A DNA stretch of 51,915 nucleotides from an uncultured Bacteroidales bacterium (GTDB lineage: Bacteria; Bacteroidota; Bacteroidia; Bacteroidales; F082). The notes below the pieces were generated by a model. It saw only the letters and a program-made list of their open reading frames with translations. It had not been told where the DNA came from and made no database searches. Positions 8,138-17,247 of this stretch are shown here, one piece after another (position 1 is the stretch's first letter; each line of letters begins with the position of its first letter). A program made the translations under genes and the position numbers. The stretch is taken from positions 1-51,915 of the forward strand of contig ONFO01000024.1 in assembly GCA_900317155.1 (NCBI GenBank). The letters are read 5' to 3'.

Positions 8138-9673
8138 CTATAGCACCACAACTGTGGGACTGACAGATTTGTATTTCGGAGCGCATTCCCCTACACGAGC
8201 ATTGATATAGGTCGGATCGCAAATGATATAGGTCTTGTCGCCAACAAGCAAATAATCGCCTTTCACTTCTTCGTCGAAACATACCGCCGTAGCCAAATGC
8301 TCGGGATAGTTCAGCAACACCACATCCAATCCCAACAACTCGCGGACAAGGCAGGAAAACAAAATGGAACGGTCCTCACAATCACAAAAGGGATAATAAA
8401 ACGTCTCGTCGGGAAACAGCGGACGCTCATAACCAAACTGCACGTCGTCGGTTTGGTACTTGAATCCGGTTTGCACAAAATTCAGAAGGATGTTGGCGGC
8501 TTGCAGCGTCGTTTTCCCTTCAATGGCTTGGCGCAATGTTGGATACAATGATTCTTTCAGCACATCGCTCATCGATGCCTTGGTGTAATAATTCCACATC
8601 GAGCTCTGCGGATAATCGTTGTAAAAAGCAATCAGATTAGAGTTGGTTTGCACAGTGGCCTCAACCTCAGGATAACGTGACGAAGCCACGGTTCGCTTTT
8701 CCGTCAAGGTTTCCTGCAGCTTTGGCTGCGTCAAGGCCAACGACAACGAGGTTTCCTGTGGGAAAGCATGGTCGTAGACGAACATTTCCTTCTTGTTGAA
8801 CGACCTGTCGATGATATAATACCGAATTTCCTCCTTCTTGAAACACTGGTAACGATAGATTTGCTCTTTTGAGCCGATGAGCAAGAAGAGCCGATCCTCT
8901 TTATCGCGCCCGATGCGCATCTGATAGCCCGATTGGGTGAGCAGGTACATATGCATTACCACGGCTTCATTGGTGCCTTCGCCAAACTGTTTCTCGGCCA
9001 CCTGCTGGGTGAGCTTGACGTATGCCCAATCGCAGAGGTTGTATTTGTCGCGTTGTTGCAGACACTCAGCAACGATGGGGTCGAAACTTGAGTCGGACAG
9101 CTGCCGCCACATCTTCGCCACGCTCTTTTCAGAAGCGTCATCCAGATGCAGCGTCTGTTCACGCTCTAGATGAAAGGCAAAAGAAGAGCCATAAAGGAAC
9201 ACATTTTGGGCAGTTGACGAAGGGGCAGTGTTTGGTTTGATGGGTTCCAAAGGCTTGGGACGCTCCAGCTTGGGACTCGAATGACTTCCCGACAACTCCA
9301 AGATTTGAATCGGGTCAGGAATTCGGATGGGAGTTACCTCAGGTCGTGTATCGGGACCAGGTTCAGGATTAGGGTTTGGATCGGGTTCTGTGTCGTCAAA
9401 CACGGGGACGGGAGGCTTAGGTTTGGCGGGAGGCTCCTCGGCGGCTTGTATCTCAAACATTTTCCAGGCATTCTCCATGAATTTGGCATAATCCTCATTG
9501 GCTTTGCGACGAAAATCCTCATACTCCTGATGGGCTTGCCGTTGAAACTGCTCAAACTCCTTAAAGGCAGCGTTTTGCGAATCCTGGATTGCTTTTTTCC
9601 AATCGTCTTCCACTTGGGCTTGCAATGCGATAGCCAGCAACAAGGCTATTCCTGTCAATGTCAGTCTTTTCAT
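8138..9673 (-). CDS. Exported transglutaminase-fold protein, paralogue 2
   Basis: 511 residues from the ATG at 9673 (an in-frame GTG lies at 9679). It has a signal peptide (MKRLTLTGIALLLAIALQAQ) and a helical charged region to ~75. A Pro-rich, acidic linker follows ('DDTEPDPNPNPEPGPDTRPE') that paralogue 1 lacks. The C-terminal transglutaminase-like core has 'YYPFCDCEDRSILFSCLVRE' (Cys), 'YPEHLATAVCF' (His) and 'IICDPTYI' (Asp), so the Cys-His-Asp triad looks complete. A Bacteroidota -7 box lies ~44 bases upstream of the start. It probably heads the transcript that runs through the paralogue to the sigma/anti-sigma genes. The substrate is unknown. Confidence 0.78.
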   Translation of the reverse strand: MKRLTLTGIALLLAIALQAQVEDDWKKAIQDSQNAAFKEFEQFQRQAHQEYEDFRRKANEDYAKFMENAWKMFEIQAAEEPPAKPKPPVPVFDDTEPDPNPNPEPGPDTRPEVTPIRIPDPIQILELSGSHSSPKLERPKPLEPIKPNTAPSSTAQNVFLYGSSFAFHLEREQTLHLDDASEKSVAKMWRQLSDSSFDPIVAECLQQRDKYNLCDWAYVKLTQQVAEKQFGEGTNEAVVMHMYLLTQSGYQMRIGRDKEDRLFLLIGSKEQIYRYQCFKKEEIRYYIIDRSFNKKEMFVYDHAFPQETSLSLALTQPKLQETLTEKRTVASSRYPEVEATVQTNSNLIAFYNDYPQSSMWNYYTKASMSDVLKESLYPTLRQAIEGKTTLQAANILLNFVQTGFKYQTDDVQFGYERPLFPDETFYYPFCDCEDRSILFSCLVRELLGLDVVLLNYPEHLATAVCFDEEVKGDYLLVGDKTYIICDPTYINARVGECAPKYKSVSPTVVVL

Positions 9674-9716
9674 ATACACTTTGCTTTATTAACAAAAACA
9701 TAGAGGCTATCGGTGT

Positions 9717-9725
9717 GCAAAATTA
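9717..9725 (-). promoter_or_regulatory. Putative Bacteroidota -7 promoter box
   Basis: Minus-strand TAATTTTGC fits TAnnTTTGC, ~44 bases upstream of the start at 9673. No TTTG was found at the expected -33 spacing, so the call is moderate. Confidence 0.45.
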
Positions 9726-9918
9726 GTCCAAATATTTTAAATAAAAAAGAAATATCATGTTTTAGAGTAAAATACACCTATTGATTCTCGAAAATGAAAC
9801 CATCTTTACCGAAGATTTCAAATCCTTAGCCAACATCTTAAGTATAAGGAATACTTTATTTGCAATCCGACCGTCTAGAATAATAAACACGAATTACCAT
9901 AAATGAACCACAAATTTG

Positions 9919-10006
9919 CCATTAATCCTGCGGCTGCCACAATTGCCCGCTTTCGCATTGCAAATGTTGATATTCTCGCCTCCTGAATTGTAAATTCGGG
10001 AGAACG
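9919..10006. repeat. Intergenic repeat pair: 22-bp unit and 53-bp unit (copy 1)
   Basis: Two blocks recur in the 12.2-kb gap. The 22-bp block 9919-9940 is identical to 12223-12244. The 53-bp block 9954-10006 matches 12298-12350 and, less well, 12370-12422. The 53-bp unit contains ATTG(C/T)AAAT twice and ends GAACG. It lies 3' of the minus-strand gene at 10074. The rest of the ~400-base gap holds only the promoter at 9717 and a degenerate short-period tract. Confidence 0.75.
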
Positions 10007-10012
10007 AAAGTT

Positions 10013-10075
10013 GTCATTGTCATAGTCACAAGTCATTGTCCCGCAGTTCCGTAGTCCCTTAGTCTCGTGGTCTTT
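10013..10075. repeat. Degenerate 7-8 bp periodic tract
   Basis: AGTC/GTCC-like heptamers repeat with drifting period up to the stop codon of the gene at 10074. The period is imperfect, so this is a weaker call than the other short-period tracts in the window. Confidence 0.45.
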
Positions 10076-11996
10076 AATACACATCCGACAAGTCAAACAA
10101 ATCCTCCATGGGCAGTTTGTCGTTCTGCCAGGCACGGACGTGGATGACAGGCTCGTCGAAGCGCAGGTCAACGAGCAGGAAGAGATAGCCCACATCGCCG
10201 TAAGTGTCGGAGAAATACTCCTGCCTCACTCGGATGCCGTAAAAGTTCTTTCCGTTCGACGAACGCTCAAAGTCGGTTTCGGTGAAGTTCAGGTTGATGT
10301 ATTTCTTTCTGCCGAAGTGTTCGCGCAAACGCCTCATATACTGGACCTTCGACAAGGTGTCGTATTTCACGCTCTCCGTAATGATGATACGGTCGTTGTC
10401 CATCTTGCGCTGCATCAGCTTGTTGCCCACGATAATCAGGGCTTGCTCAGAAAAGATACGTTCCAGATAGTCGATTCTTCCCAGGGCGTAGGCCGTCTGA
10501 TAGTCTTCAAGGAAGCTCATCAGCAGCAGGCGCGAGTCGCGGTCCCAGTTACCCTTGCCCAAGATGTCGCTCTCGGCCACATCCGACAAGGTGAACGCCA
10601 ACGACTCAACGAGGTTGTCGGCATTGAAACGGAAAGTGACATCTTCGATAAACTGCTTCTTATTGTTCAAGAAGCTGAACTGCATGGTGATGCTGCGGCA
10701 GAGCGTGATGGGGCCAAAGTCCAGCAAACGGTATTGCGGTTTGCCCACAATAGAAGCCTTGCCATATTTGACAAGCTTGTTGAAACTGTCGTAGCCCTCA
10801 TCCGTGAAATAGTCCTTCACCGTGGCATACTCCTTGGTCCTGATAGCCAATTCGATGGCTTGGATGCGATTCAAAATCTCATTATGGTCGTGAGCGACAG
10901 GCTCAAACTTTCCACTAGTAGGCTCGGCGGCCAAAGTGTCAATCAGTTGAGATTCCTCAGCCGACTCCACCACTGGCTCAATTGAGTTTTCGCGCAACGA
11001 ATCGGGAACGACCACACGTTTAGTGGCCGCAGCGAAGGTCTTGTTGCCTTTGGTCTTGATTATTTCGTAAATGTCGGGCGGGGTCTCACTCTCATCATAT
11101 CTGTAGGTGATGTAAAAATCAACCTCATTGATGTCTTCGTACTGCAAGTCCAAAGTGCCCACACCGTCTCTGACGCGAGGTCCTCCTTGGTCAGAGGTGT
11201 TGCCGTCGTTGTATTTGTAGTCGAGATTAGTCACCTTCTTGGCCACGCCTTTATCGACATATTCGATATTCAAAATCACCGTGTATTTGTTCTGGAAATC
11301 GTTGATGGGCACTTGCTGGTAGGCAACGGGCGTCACGCGGATGGCATTCAACAGGTTCTCGATTTGGGTCTCAACGAGGCGGGCAGCGGGCTCTCTCCTA
11401 CCCCCCTGCTCAATGGTGATATTCGTCCCGAGACTGAGCACATAGCTCCAATACCAATACTTCAAGGCATCGCCTATCCTGACATCCTTCACCGCCTTGC
11501 AGCCTTCGGAATAGTAATGCCGCACATCGGTGGCCAGCTTCTCCTCTCTTTCCTTCTGCGCCTCCTTCTCGCGTTCCTCTATCTCTTCACAGATTTCCCT
11601 GACCTTGCCCTTGTCGATATAGACGAAGACCGTGTATGTCTTGTTTTTCTTGTCGGGCTTGCCCACGACGAGTGTCTGATACTCAGTGAGGCGGACATTG
11701 GTAAAAGTCTCCGAAACTTGATTGAACAGCACGGTCTCATCAATGTCGCCGTTTTCGAGGCGGTGGCTGAGGTCGTAATTGGAATAAGATGTCACGTTGG
11801 TCATTATTTGGCTGGCCAGCTGCTGCACGGCACTCGCTTTGGCTTGATCCAACGAATCAGCCGTAGCGGAGGCAAAAAGATAACGGTCGGAGGCTGCCTG
11901 CACCTGTTTCATGACGGCGCGAGTCTGTTTCACATCTTGGGCCGAAGCCGCAACAACGGTTAGAAAAAGGAATAGAAAGAGTAATAATTTCTTCAT
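10074..11996 (-). CDS. Large exported protein with LPP20-like N-terminus
   Basis: 640 residues from the ATG at 11996 (another ATG at 12014 would add six residues before the signal peptide). The signal is MKKLLLFLFLFLTVVAASAQ. Residues ~25-115 look LPP20-like: 'ATADSLDQAKASAVQQLASQ', then a strand and 'KKNKTYTVFVYIDKGKVREI'. A strongly charged helix follows ('EEIEEREKEAQKEREEKLAT'). The middle has beta-rich repeats such as 'YTVILNIEYVDKGVAKKVTN' and 'VDFYITYRYDE'. The C-terminal half has 'MQRKMDNDRIIITESVKYDT' and 'YFSDTYGDVGYLFLLVDLRF'. It has its own consensus promoter. The function is unknown; it is one of three LPP20-like exported proteins in this region and may be an envelope assembly factor. 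Confidence 0.72.
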   Translation of the reverse strand: MKKLLLFLFLFLTVVAASAQDVKQTRAVMKQVQAASDRYLFASATADSLDQAKASAVQQLASQIMTNVTSYSNYDLSHRLENGDIDETVLFNQVSETFTNVRLTEYQTLVVGKPDKKNKTYTVFVYIDKGKVREICEEIEEREKEAQKEREEKLATDVRHYYSEGCKAVKDVRIGDALKYWYWSYVLSLGTNITIEQGGRREPAARLVETQIENLLNAIRVTPVAYQQVPINDFQNKYTVILNIEYVDKGVAKKVTNLDYKYNDGNTSDQGGPRVRDGVGTLDLQYEDINEVDFYITYRYDESETPPDIYEIIKTKGNKTFAAATKRVVVPDSLRENSIEPVVESAEESQLIDTLAAEPTSGKFEPVAHDHNEILNRIQAIELAIRTKEYATVKDYFTDEGYDSFNKLVKYGKASIVGKPQYRLLDFGPITLCRSITMQFSFLNNKKQFIEDVTFRFNADNLVESLAFTLSDVAESDILGKGNWDRDSRLLLMSFLEDYQTAYALGRIDYLERIFSEQALIIVGNKLMQRKMDNDRIIITESVKYDTLSKVQYMRRLREHFGRKKYINLNFTETDFERSSNGKNFYGIRVRQEYFSDTYGDVGYLFLLVDLRFDEPVIHVRAWQNDKLPMEDLFDLSDVY

Positions 11997-12057
11997 ATAC
12001 TGCAAATTAACCATTAATTCAATATTGTTATCAATAGAATTTCACACTATTGAGCGT

Positions 12058-12089
12058 GCAAATTTACAAAATGAGGTGGCATGGACAAA
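12058..12089 (-). promoter_or_regulatory. Bacteroidota promoter (-33 TTTG, 19 bp, -7 TAAATTTGC)
   Basis: On the minus strand TTTG (12086-12089) is followed after exactly 19 bases by TAAATTTGC (12058-12066), the full Bacteroidota housekeeping consensus. It lies ~60 bases upstream of the 640-residue gene, so the leader is ~50 bases. Confidence 0.75.
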
Positions 12090-12222
12090 AAAAGATACCG
12101 TTGTTATGTTTATTTTGGTATTCATGACCGAGTTCAGAAAGCTGCCGTCCAATGCCAGACATAACAAAACATGAATCACCATAAATCCACCACGAAATCG
12201 AAGATTCGACGCAGTCAATTTC

Positions 12223-12422
12223 CCATTAATCCTGCGGCTGCCACGGTGTGACAGCCCTATACCCTACCACCACGGCAGCCGAATATCGTTGTTTTTCCGC
12301 ATTGCAAATGCTGATATTCTCGCCTCCCGAATTGCAAATGCGGAAGAACGGGGGTTCTGTGTTTTGTTTCGCATTGCAAATGCTTATATTCGATGCGGTC
12401 GGATTGCAAATCCGGCCGAACG
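12223..12422. repeat. Intergenic repeats: 22-bp copy and two 53-bp copies
   Basis: 12223-12244 is identical to 9919-9940. 12298-12350 and 12370-12422 are copies of the same 53-bp unit, each with two ATTGCAAAT cores and a final GAACG, separated by 19 bases. Together with the promoter at 12058 they account for most of this 445-base gap. The repeats sit directly 3' of the minus-strand gene that ends at 12442. Confidence 0.78.
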
Positions 12423-12441
12423 GGGCGAACGGGGATAGGAA

Positions 12442-15252
12442 TCATTGGGCAACGCGAACGAGACGGACAGATTGTCCGCGATATCGACCATTCGAAAGAA
12501 ACATTGAAGACGCTGAAGATGCATTGAAGAAATGTAAACGGTAGGCATAGCTATAATTGTAATTGAAGTTGTAGCCCGTCGAAGACCAGTAGTAGCCGTC
12601 ACTATTTACTTCTATAGTCGAATCTCCATTGCGATAGCCTGCGGCAGGCAGAAAGACCACTCCATGCGGTTGTAGACTATCGACCCAAGATGAAAAATCA
12701 ATTAAATTGGAATTGTACCACGCATCACTGGAGTTCGGATCGGACAAGTTGTAATAATCGCTACTCCAATTATCGGGCAGCAACAACACACCATTTACAG
12801 ACTCACCTCTTACATCTCTTATCATCGCCTTAGCATAGCGAATATCCGAGGCCGTATGTCGTGTGTTGAAAACATACTCCCATTCTTCAATGGTCAATAT
12901 ACGCCATACGTAACTCATATTTCCGTCATTGCTTATCGCGTTGTAGCGACCCCAGTCAGAGTTGGCAAAACTACCTGTCAGATTATTTCCAAAAGGACCA
13001 TAACAATCAGCACACATATTGTCATCCCAAGGTTTGTAGTAGGTGTTGCCACAGTTCCAACCGCTCGTTGCCCAACCAAAGAGGTCGATCCAACCATTAT
13101 AGATTTGTGAAATGTTGTTATTAGCCTCACCAATGTAATCATACTGGTTGACGGCAAAACGCCATGTGCCTTGTTGAATCGTACCATCCAAACACTGATG
13201 AGAACCTTGAGCAGCATTGTATTGCAAATTGCCTTGTGAGAACCATACTTGCTGCATTTCACTCACAGAGAACAATCCATTTATTGCGCCAATTGGAGTT
13301 TGCGTTTGTAGTATGAAATTAGCAACCAAGTCTCTGTTACCAGAAACATTAAAATTATAGTCAGCGTTGGTAGATACAACTATGCCATTCTCCATCCAAT
13401 TAGAAAAACTATATCCATCATTGGCCAAGGCATGTACAGTACATGATTGATTATAGTTATATGTGCCACCACCACTAACCATACCGCCATAACTAGGAAT
13501 AGCCAAGACGCTGATATCATAGGCATTTGGCACTTGATAAGTGAAGTTCGCCTCCAAATCTCGATTTCTAGTTACGGTAAAAGTATAATCGTCCTCAGTT
13601 GAGACTACATTGCCGTTCTCAGTCCAATTGGTAAAGGTATAACTATAACTAGCCGTTGCAACCACAGTGCACGATTGTCCCTCTTGATAGGTACCGCCCC
13701 CACTCACCGTGCCTCCCTCTGAAGGATTGGCCCAAACGGTAATGGTATAACTATTGGTACCCTCCAACTCGAAATTTGCCACCAAATCGCGGTTATTATC
13801 TACAGAGAAAGCGTAATTGGAGTCTTCCCACACTATTTCACCGTTTTCCGTCCAATTTGTGAAAATATAGCCATCGTTAGGTGTGGCTGTTACAATGCAT
13901 TGCTGGCCTTGCTGATACGTACCCCCACCCGTCACTGTTCCACCGTAGCTCGGGTTGGCTGACACGACAATTTCGTAGTTGTTTGGAATTTGAGCCGCAA
14001 AATTCGCCACCAAATTGCGATCGCCAATTACCGTAAAGGGATAATCCTCATTGGTAGAAACCACAACATCATTCTCAGTCCAGTAAATAAAGCTAAAACC
14101 GCTATTGGCCTCAGCCGACACCATGCAGCTTTGGCCGTGGTTATAAATGCCACCACCACTAACCGAGCCGCCGTCGCTTGGGTTGGCAGTGACTTCAACC
14201 GTGTAACTCTTTATTTCAAAATTCGCCACCAAATTGCGGTTGACGTTCACCGTAAATGTATAGCTGGCATTAGTTGAGACCACATTGCCGTTTTCCGTCC
14301 AGTTGGTGAAAGTGTAGCCTTCGTTGGCATTAGCCGTCACGGTGCATTCCTGGTCTTGGTTATATGAGCCACCTCCCGTCACTATGCCGCCATTGGAAGG
14401 ATTGGCAGAAACATTGATATTGTATTCATTAGGTTGCAACGCTGTGAAATGAGCCACCAAAGTACGGTTGTTCGTCACCGGGAATGAATAATTGGCTGAG
14501 TTTGAAACCACATTGCCGTTTTCCTTCCAACACGCGAAGGTATAACCCTCGTTGGCTGTTGCTGTTACGGTGCATTGCTGATCCTGCTGGTAGACACCCT
14601 CCCCCGTCACTGTGCCAGCACCTGCCGGCGTTAAAGATACGTTTATTGTGTATGTGTTTGGCGCCTGCACCGCAAAATTCGCTACAAGGTTGCGGTTTTG
14701 GGTCACTTTAAAGGTGTAATTCGCTTGGGTGGATACTTGAGCGCCGTTTTCCGTCCAATTCACGAAATCATATCCTTCGTTGCAAATAGCCTTCAACGTG
14801 CAGTATTGTCCTTCTTCATATTGTCCCGCCCCTGTTAACAAACCACCTTCTGTCGGAAGACATGAGGCTTTTATCACATATAAAGTTTTTTCCTTGGTCC
14901 TGAAATCTTTCGTTTCCTTCGCATAGCTACCGAACTTGTTCCACACCACAATGCGGTAATAATACTTTTTCCCCTCCGTCAAGCTATCCACAATGGCCTG
15001 ATAACCATCCCCCTCTTTTGAGGCTTCCACGCGCCTCAAGTCGGCCATGTTTTCGTTTTGGCTCACCTCCACGCCTGTCTGGAATTGCCCAGCAAAGTCA
15101 ACCTGCCACGAAAAACGAGCTTGGGTCTCTGAAACTGTCATTTCCACATTCGACACAACGGGATCCTTTGCATTCATTTCCTTATCCTTATGGCAAGCTG
15201 TCAAACAAGTCAACACCATGAGGAGCAACAAGATTATGTTTGGTTTTTTCAT
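12442..15252 (-). CDS. Lipoprotein with seven InlB-like repeats and FISUMP-like domain
   Basis: 936 residues from ATG at 15252. The lipoprotein signal MKKPNIILLLLMVLTCLTAC puts Cys20 at the lipobox. Residues ~35-120 are FN3-like ('FSWQVDFAGQFQTGVEVSQ'). Seven repeats of ~76 residues follow, each with 'NPS.GGTV(T/S)GGGTY', 'CTVTA.ANEGYTFTNWTENG' and 'NRDLVANF'; these are divergent InlB B-repeats (Listeria-Bacteroides type). The last ~280 residues resemble the FISUMP/DUF1566 family ('VWRILTIEEWEYVFNTR', 'FLPAAGYRNG', 'GYYWSST', 'GQSVRLVRV'). It is likely a surface adhesin or carbohydrate-binding protein. An earlier in-frame ATG at 15273 would precede the signal peptide and is less likely. Confidence 0.85.
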   Translation of the reverse strand: MKKPNIILLLLMVLTCLTACHKDKEMNAKDPVVSNVEMTVSETQARFSWQVDFAGQFQTGVEVSQNENMADLRRVEASKEGDGYQAIVDSLTEGKKYYYRIVVWNKFGSYAKETKDFRTKEKTLYVIKASCLPTEGGLLTGAGQYEEGQYCTLKAICNEGYDFVNWTENGAQVSTQANYTFKVTQNRNLVANFAVQAPNTYTINVSLTPAGAGTVTGEGVYQQDQQCTVTATANEGYTFACWKENGNVVSNSANYSFPVTNNRTLVAHFTALQPNEYNINVSANPSNGGIVTGGGSYNQDQECTVTANANEGYTFTNWTENGNVVSTNASYTFTVNVNRNLVANFEIKSYTVEVTANPSDGGSVSGGGIYNHGQSCMVSAEANSGFSFIYWTENDVVVSTNEDYPFTVIGDRNLVANFAAQIPNNYEIVVSANPSYGGTVTGGGTYQQGQQCIVTATPNDGYIFTNWTENGEIVWEDSNYAFSVDNNRDLVANFELEGTNSYTITVWANPSEGGTVSGGGTYQEGQSCTVVATASYSYTFTNWTENGNVVSTEDDYTFTVTRNRDLEANFTYQVPNAYDISVLAIPSYGGMVSGGGTYNYNQSCTVHALANDGYSFSNWMENGIVVSTNADYNFNVSGNRDLVANFILQTQTPIGAINGLFSVSEMQQVWFSQGNLQYNAAQGSHQCLDGTIQQGTWRFAVNQYDYIGEANNNISQIYNGWIDLFGWATSGWNCGNTYYKPWDDNMCADCYGPFGNNLTGSFANSDWGRYNAISNDGNMSYVWRILTIEEWEYVFNTRHTASDIRYAKAMIRDVRGESVNGVLLLPDNWSSDYYNLSDPNSSDAWYNSNLIDFSSWVDSLQPHGVVFLPAAGYRNGDSTIEVNSDGYYWSSTGYNFNYNYSYAYRLHFFNASSASSMFLSNGRYRGQSVRLVRVAQ

Positions 15253-15283
15253 ATATCTGGATTCAAAATTCAAAAATTCAAAA

Positions 15284-15374
15284 TTTAAGATTTAAGATTT
15301 AATAATTCAGCATTCTGCATTCTACATTCTACATTCTACATTCAGCATTCTGCATTCCCAACTCCCAACTGAAC
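15284..15374. repeat. Heptamer tract, 13 units
   Basis: Thirteen consecutive 7-bp units: TTTAAGA twice, TTTAATA, ATTCAGC, ATTCTGC, ATTCTAC three times, ATTCAGC, ATTCTGC, ATTCCCA, ACTCCCA and ACTGAAC. Units drift gradually from one to the next while the 7-bp period holds. The tract ends 9 bases before the stop of the PEGA-domain gene. Confidence 0.85.
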
Positions 15375-15383
15375 ATCTACTAA

Positions 15384-17225
15384 CTAAAAACTATACCCCA
15401 CTCCCACTTTCGCTTCCACGTCCTTAAAACTCGTCGTCACCGCTTCAAGGCTAAGAACAAAACCCTTCAGATGCACCTGCGCTCCAAAGGAAACATCCAC
15501 ACCTGTCCAACTGTCATCTGACATCTTCACCAACCGACCATCAGAGATGTACCAACTCTTCACACGCTGCCCATAGCCCACACCTGCGCGGAGATACAAC
15601 GGTTCTGCCACCTTCATCATGGCTCCTCCCATCACGGAAATACGCAAGCTGCATTTTTCGCCTGTGTAATAAGGATACTCTCCATCCACATAACCGTTTG
15701 CATCAGCAGTGTAGTTGTATTGCATCGCCTTGAAACCGAAATTGCTCATGGCACTTAAAAACCACCCAAATCGCTTCACCTGCCCCACACTGAAGCCAAA
15801 CGAGGCCTGCGGAGCCAAGGAATAGGCGACATTTGCCGTGGCAAACCACACACTTGGCGCGGTGGGCTTGGCAGGCTTTTCTATCTCAGGATTAAACTTT
15901 TCCTCTTTTTTGGGCTTTTCGGGCTTCACAACCACTGGTGCCTCGGCCTCCATTTTCTCTTCCAATTCCAAAGTCTTGCCATCCTCTATGTTAAACGACT
16001 TGTTTAAAGGCTTGTAACCTTCCTTAACCAACCAAAGACTATGCTTGCCCACATTGAGTTTGTTGATTCGCATCGGGGTCTCGCCCTTGCGTTCGCCATC
16101 AATGTAGATTTCGGCCATGGCTGGGGTGGAATTCAACACCAGCATACCCGTGAGGGGCTGCGGCACTTGCAAGGTCAAAGTGTGTCCGTTCATGTCGGCA
16201 GTGATGTCTTTTTCCTCCCGTGTAGGTTTACAATCTTTCATGCGGCACTCCACGATGTAGCTGTCCACCTCAAGGTTACCCGTCCAACTGCGGATTCCCT
16301 TTTTCTCTCCGTTCACCCAAATCTCGGCATCGGCATCCACTTTCAAGGTCACGTTGGCAAAGTTGGCGTTGAGGTTTACCTTCAAAGTGTAGGTCTCGTT
16401 GTCCTTAATAGTCACCGTCTGTTGGTAGGCTTGGTACATGGGATGCAGGACACGAACCTCGTGTTGGCCGCTGCCCAACCTTTGCGGCGACTGCAAAGCA
16501 TCGGAGCCGTTGGCATTGTCGATATATACCGAAGCCTTGGAGAGGATGTCCCTATCCCCCTCAATCTTCAAGTAACCGAAGGCTGGAGCAAGGCTTTTCT
16601 TTACAGTAACCTTATTGTCAGGGTCAAACACATCCACCTTCCCCGTAACCGCATGATAGTCCTTCACCTCAATGCGGTATTCGTAGGTCCCGAAATCGAC
16701 CATCTTTTGCGCAATGCCATCAATCACAGGCCATGGGGTTCCATTCACCGTCAGCATAGCGTCTTTTGGAGTTATGTCGAACACTAAAAATTGCTTCGTT
16801 ATGGCATTTGTGTTGGATGCCGTTGCCGTTCCTTGAAGGACAATCTTATAGGTATGCAAGGCCTCTACCGTGATGGCGTAATTGGAAGTATGCAAGTCCC
16901 ATTGTCCCAATGTGGTATGCTTGATCTTCAACGTTTTCAGGCCCGGCGAGACCCAAACCCAAATCTGTCCGTCGACAATCTGACGTTCCACCACAAACGA
17001 ATTCCAATCGCACTCGAAATGGAAGCCCATACGCTGTTCGGGCGTTATGTTCTGCGTGGCGATGCGAAACACGGCACATTGCCGTCCTCGCTCGTCTTGT
17101 TTGATATGCTCACGCGCCGTCATATCCAATGGCAGCGACTCCATGCTAATCACCTTGTAGTCTTGGGCTTTCATCGTCGATAAGAAAGCCGTGAATGCCA
17201 ATAAAAGTAAAAACCTTAATCTCAT
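15384..17225 (-). CDS. Exported PEGA-domain protein with C-terminal beta-barrel-like part
   Basis: 613 residues from the ATG at 17225; the signal is MRLRFLLLLAFTAFLSTMKA. The middle holds several PEGA-like beta domains, the clearest being 'LVLNSTPAMAEIYIDGERKG' followed by 'TPMRINKLNVGKHSLWLVKE' and 'GYKPLNKSF'. A Lys/Pro/Glu-rich linker (~430-455, 'VVVKPEKPKKEEKFN') leads to a C-terminal ~160 residues of alternating strands ('FGFSVGQVKRFGWFLSAMSN', 'VMGGAMMKVAEPLYLRAGVG') ending in aromatic 'VGVGYSF', as in outer-membrane barrels. It has a consensus promoter. PEGA domains are surface-protein modules; the role here may be linking envelope layers. Confidence 0.78.
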   Translation of the reverse strand: MRLRFLLLLAFTAFLSTMKAQDYKVISMESLPLDMTAREHIKQDERGRQCAVFRIATQNITPEQRMGFHFECDWNSFVVERQIVDGQIWVWVSPGLKTLKIKHTTLGQWDLHTSNYAITVEALHTYKIVLQGTATASNTNAITKQFLVFDITPKDAMLTVNGTPWPVIDGIAQKMVDFGTYEYRIEVKDYHAVTGKVDVFDPDNKVTVKKSLAPAFGYLKIEGDRDILSKASVYIDNANGSDALQSPQRLGSGQHEVRVLHPMYQAYQQTVTIKDNETYTLKVNLNANFANVTLKVDADAEIWVNGEKKGIRSWTGNLEVDSYIVECRMKDCKPTREEKDITADMNGHTLTLQVPQPLTGMLVLNSTPAMAEIYIDGERKGETPMRINKLNVGKHSLWLVKEGYKPLNKSFNIEDGKTLELEEKMEAEAPVVVKPEKPKKEEKFNPEIEKPAKPTAPSVWFATANVAYSLAPQASFGFSVGQVKRFGWFLSAMSNFGFKAMQYNYTADANGYVDGEYPYYTGEKCSLRISVMGGAMMKVAEPLYLRAGVGYGQRVKSWYISDGRLVKMSDDSWTGVDVSFGAQVHLKGFVLSLEAVTTSFKDVEAKVGVGYSF

Positions 17226-17247
17226 CAATGAATCTCTATTTCAGGCT

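Noticed and set aside
12248-12544. Overlapping ORFs on both strands in the 12.2-12.5 kb gap
   Set aside because: They are translations of the 53-bp repeats (hence the repeated ALQMLIF-like peptide) and overlap the real gene end; there is no start signal.
12442-15252. Repeated DNA in the InlB-like gene as a possible CRISPR array
   Set aside because: The repeats are ~228 bp, diverged and in frame; they encode ~76-residue protein domains.
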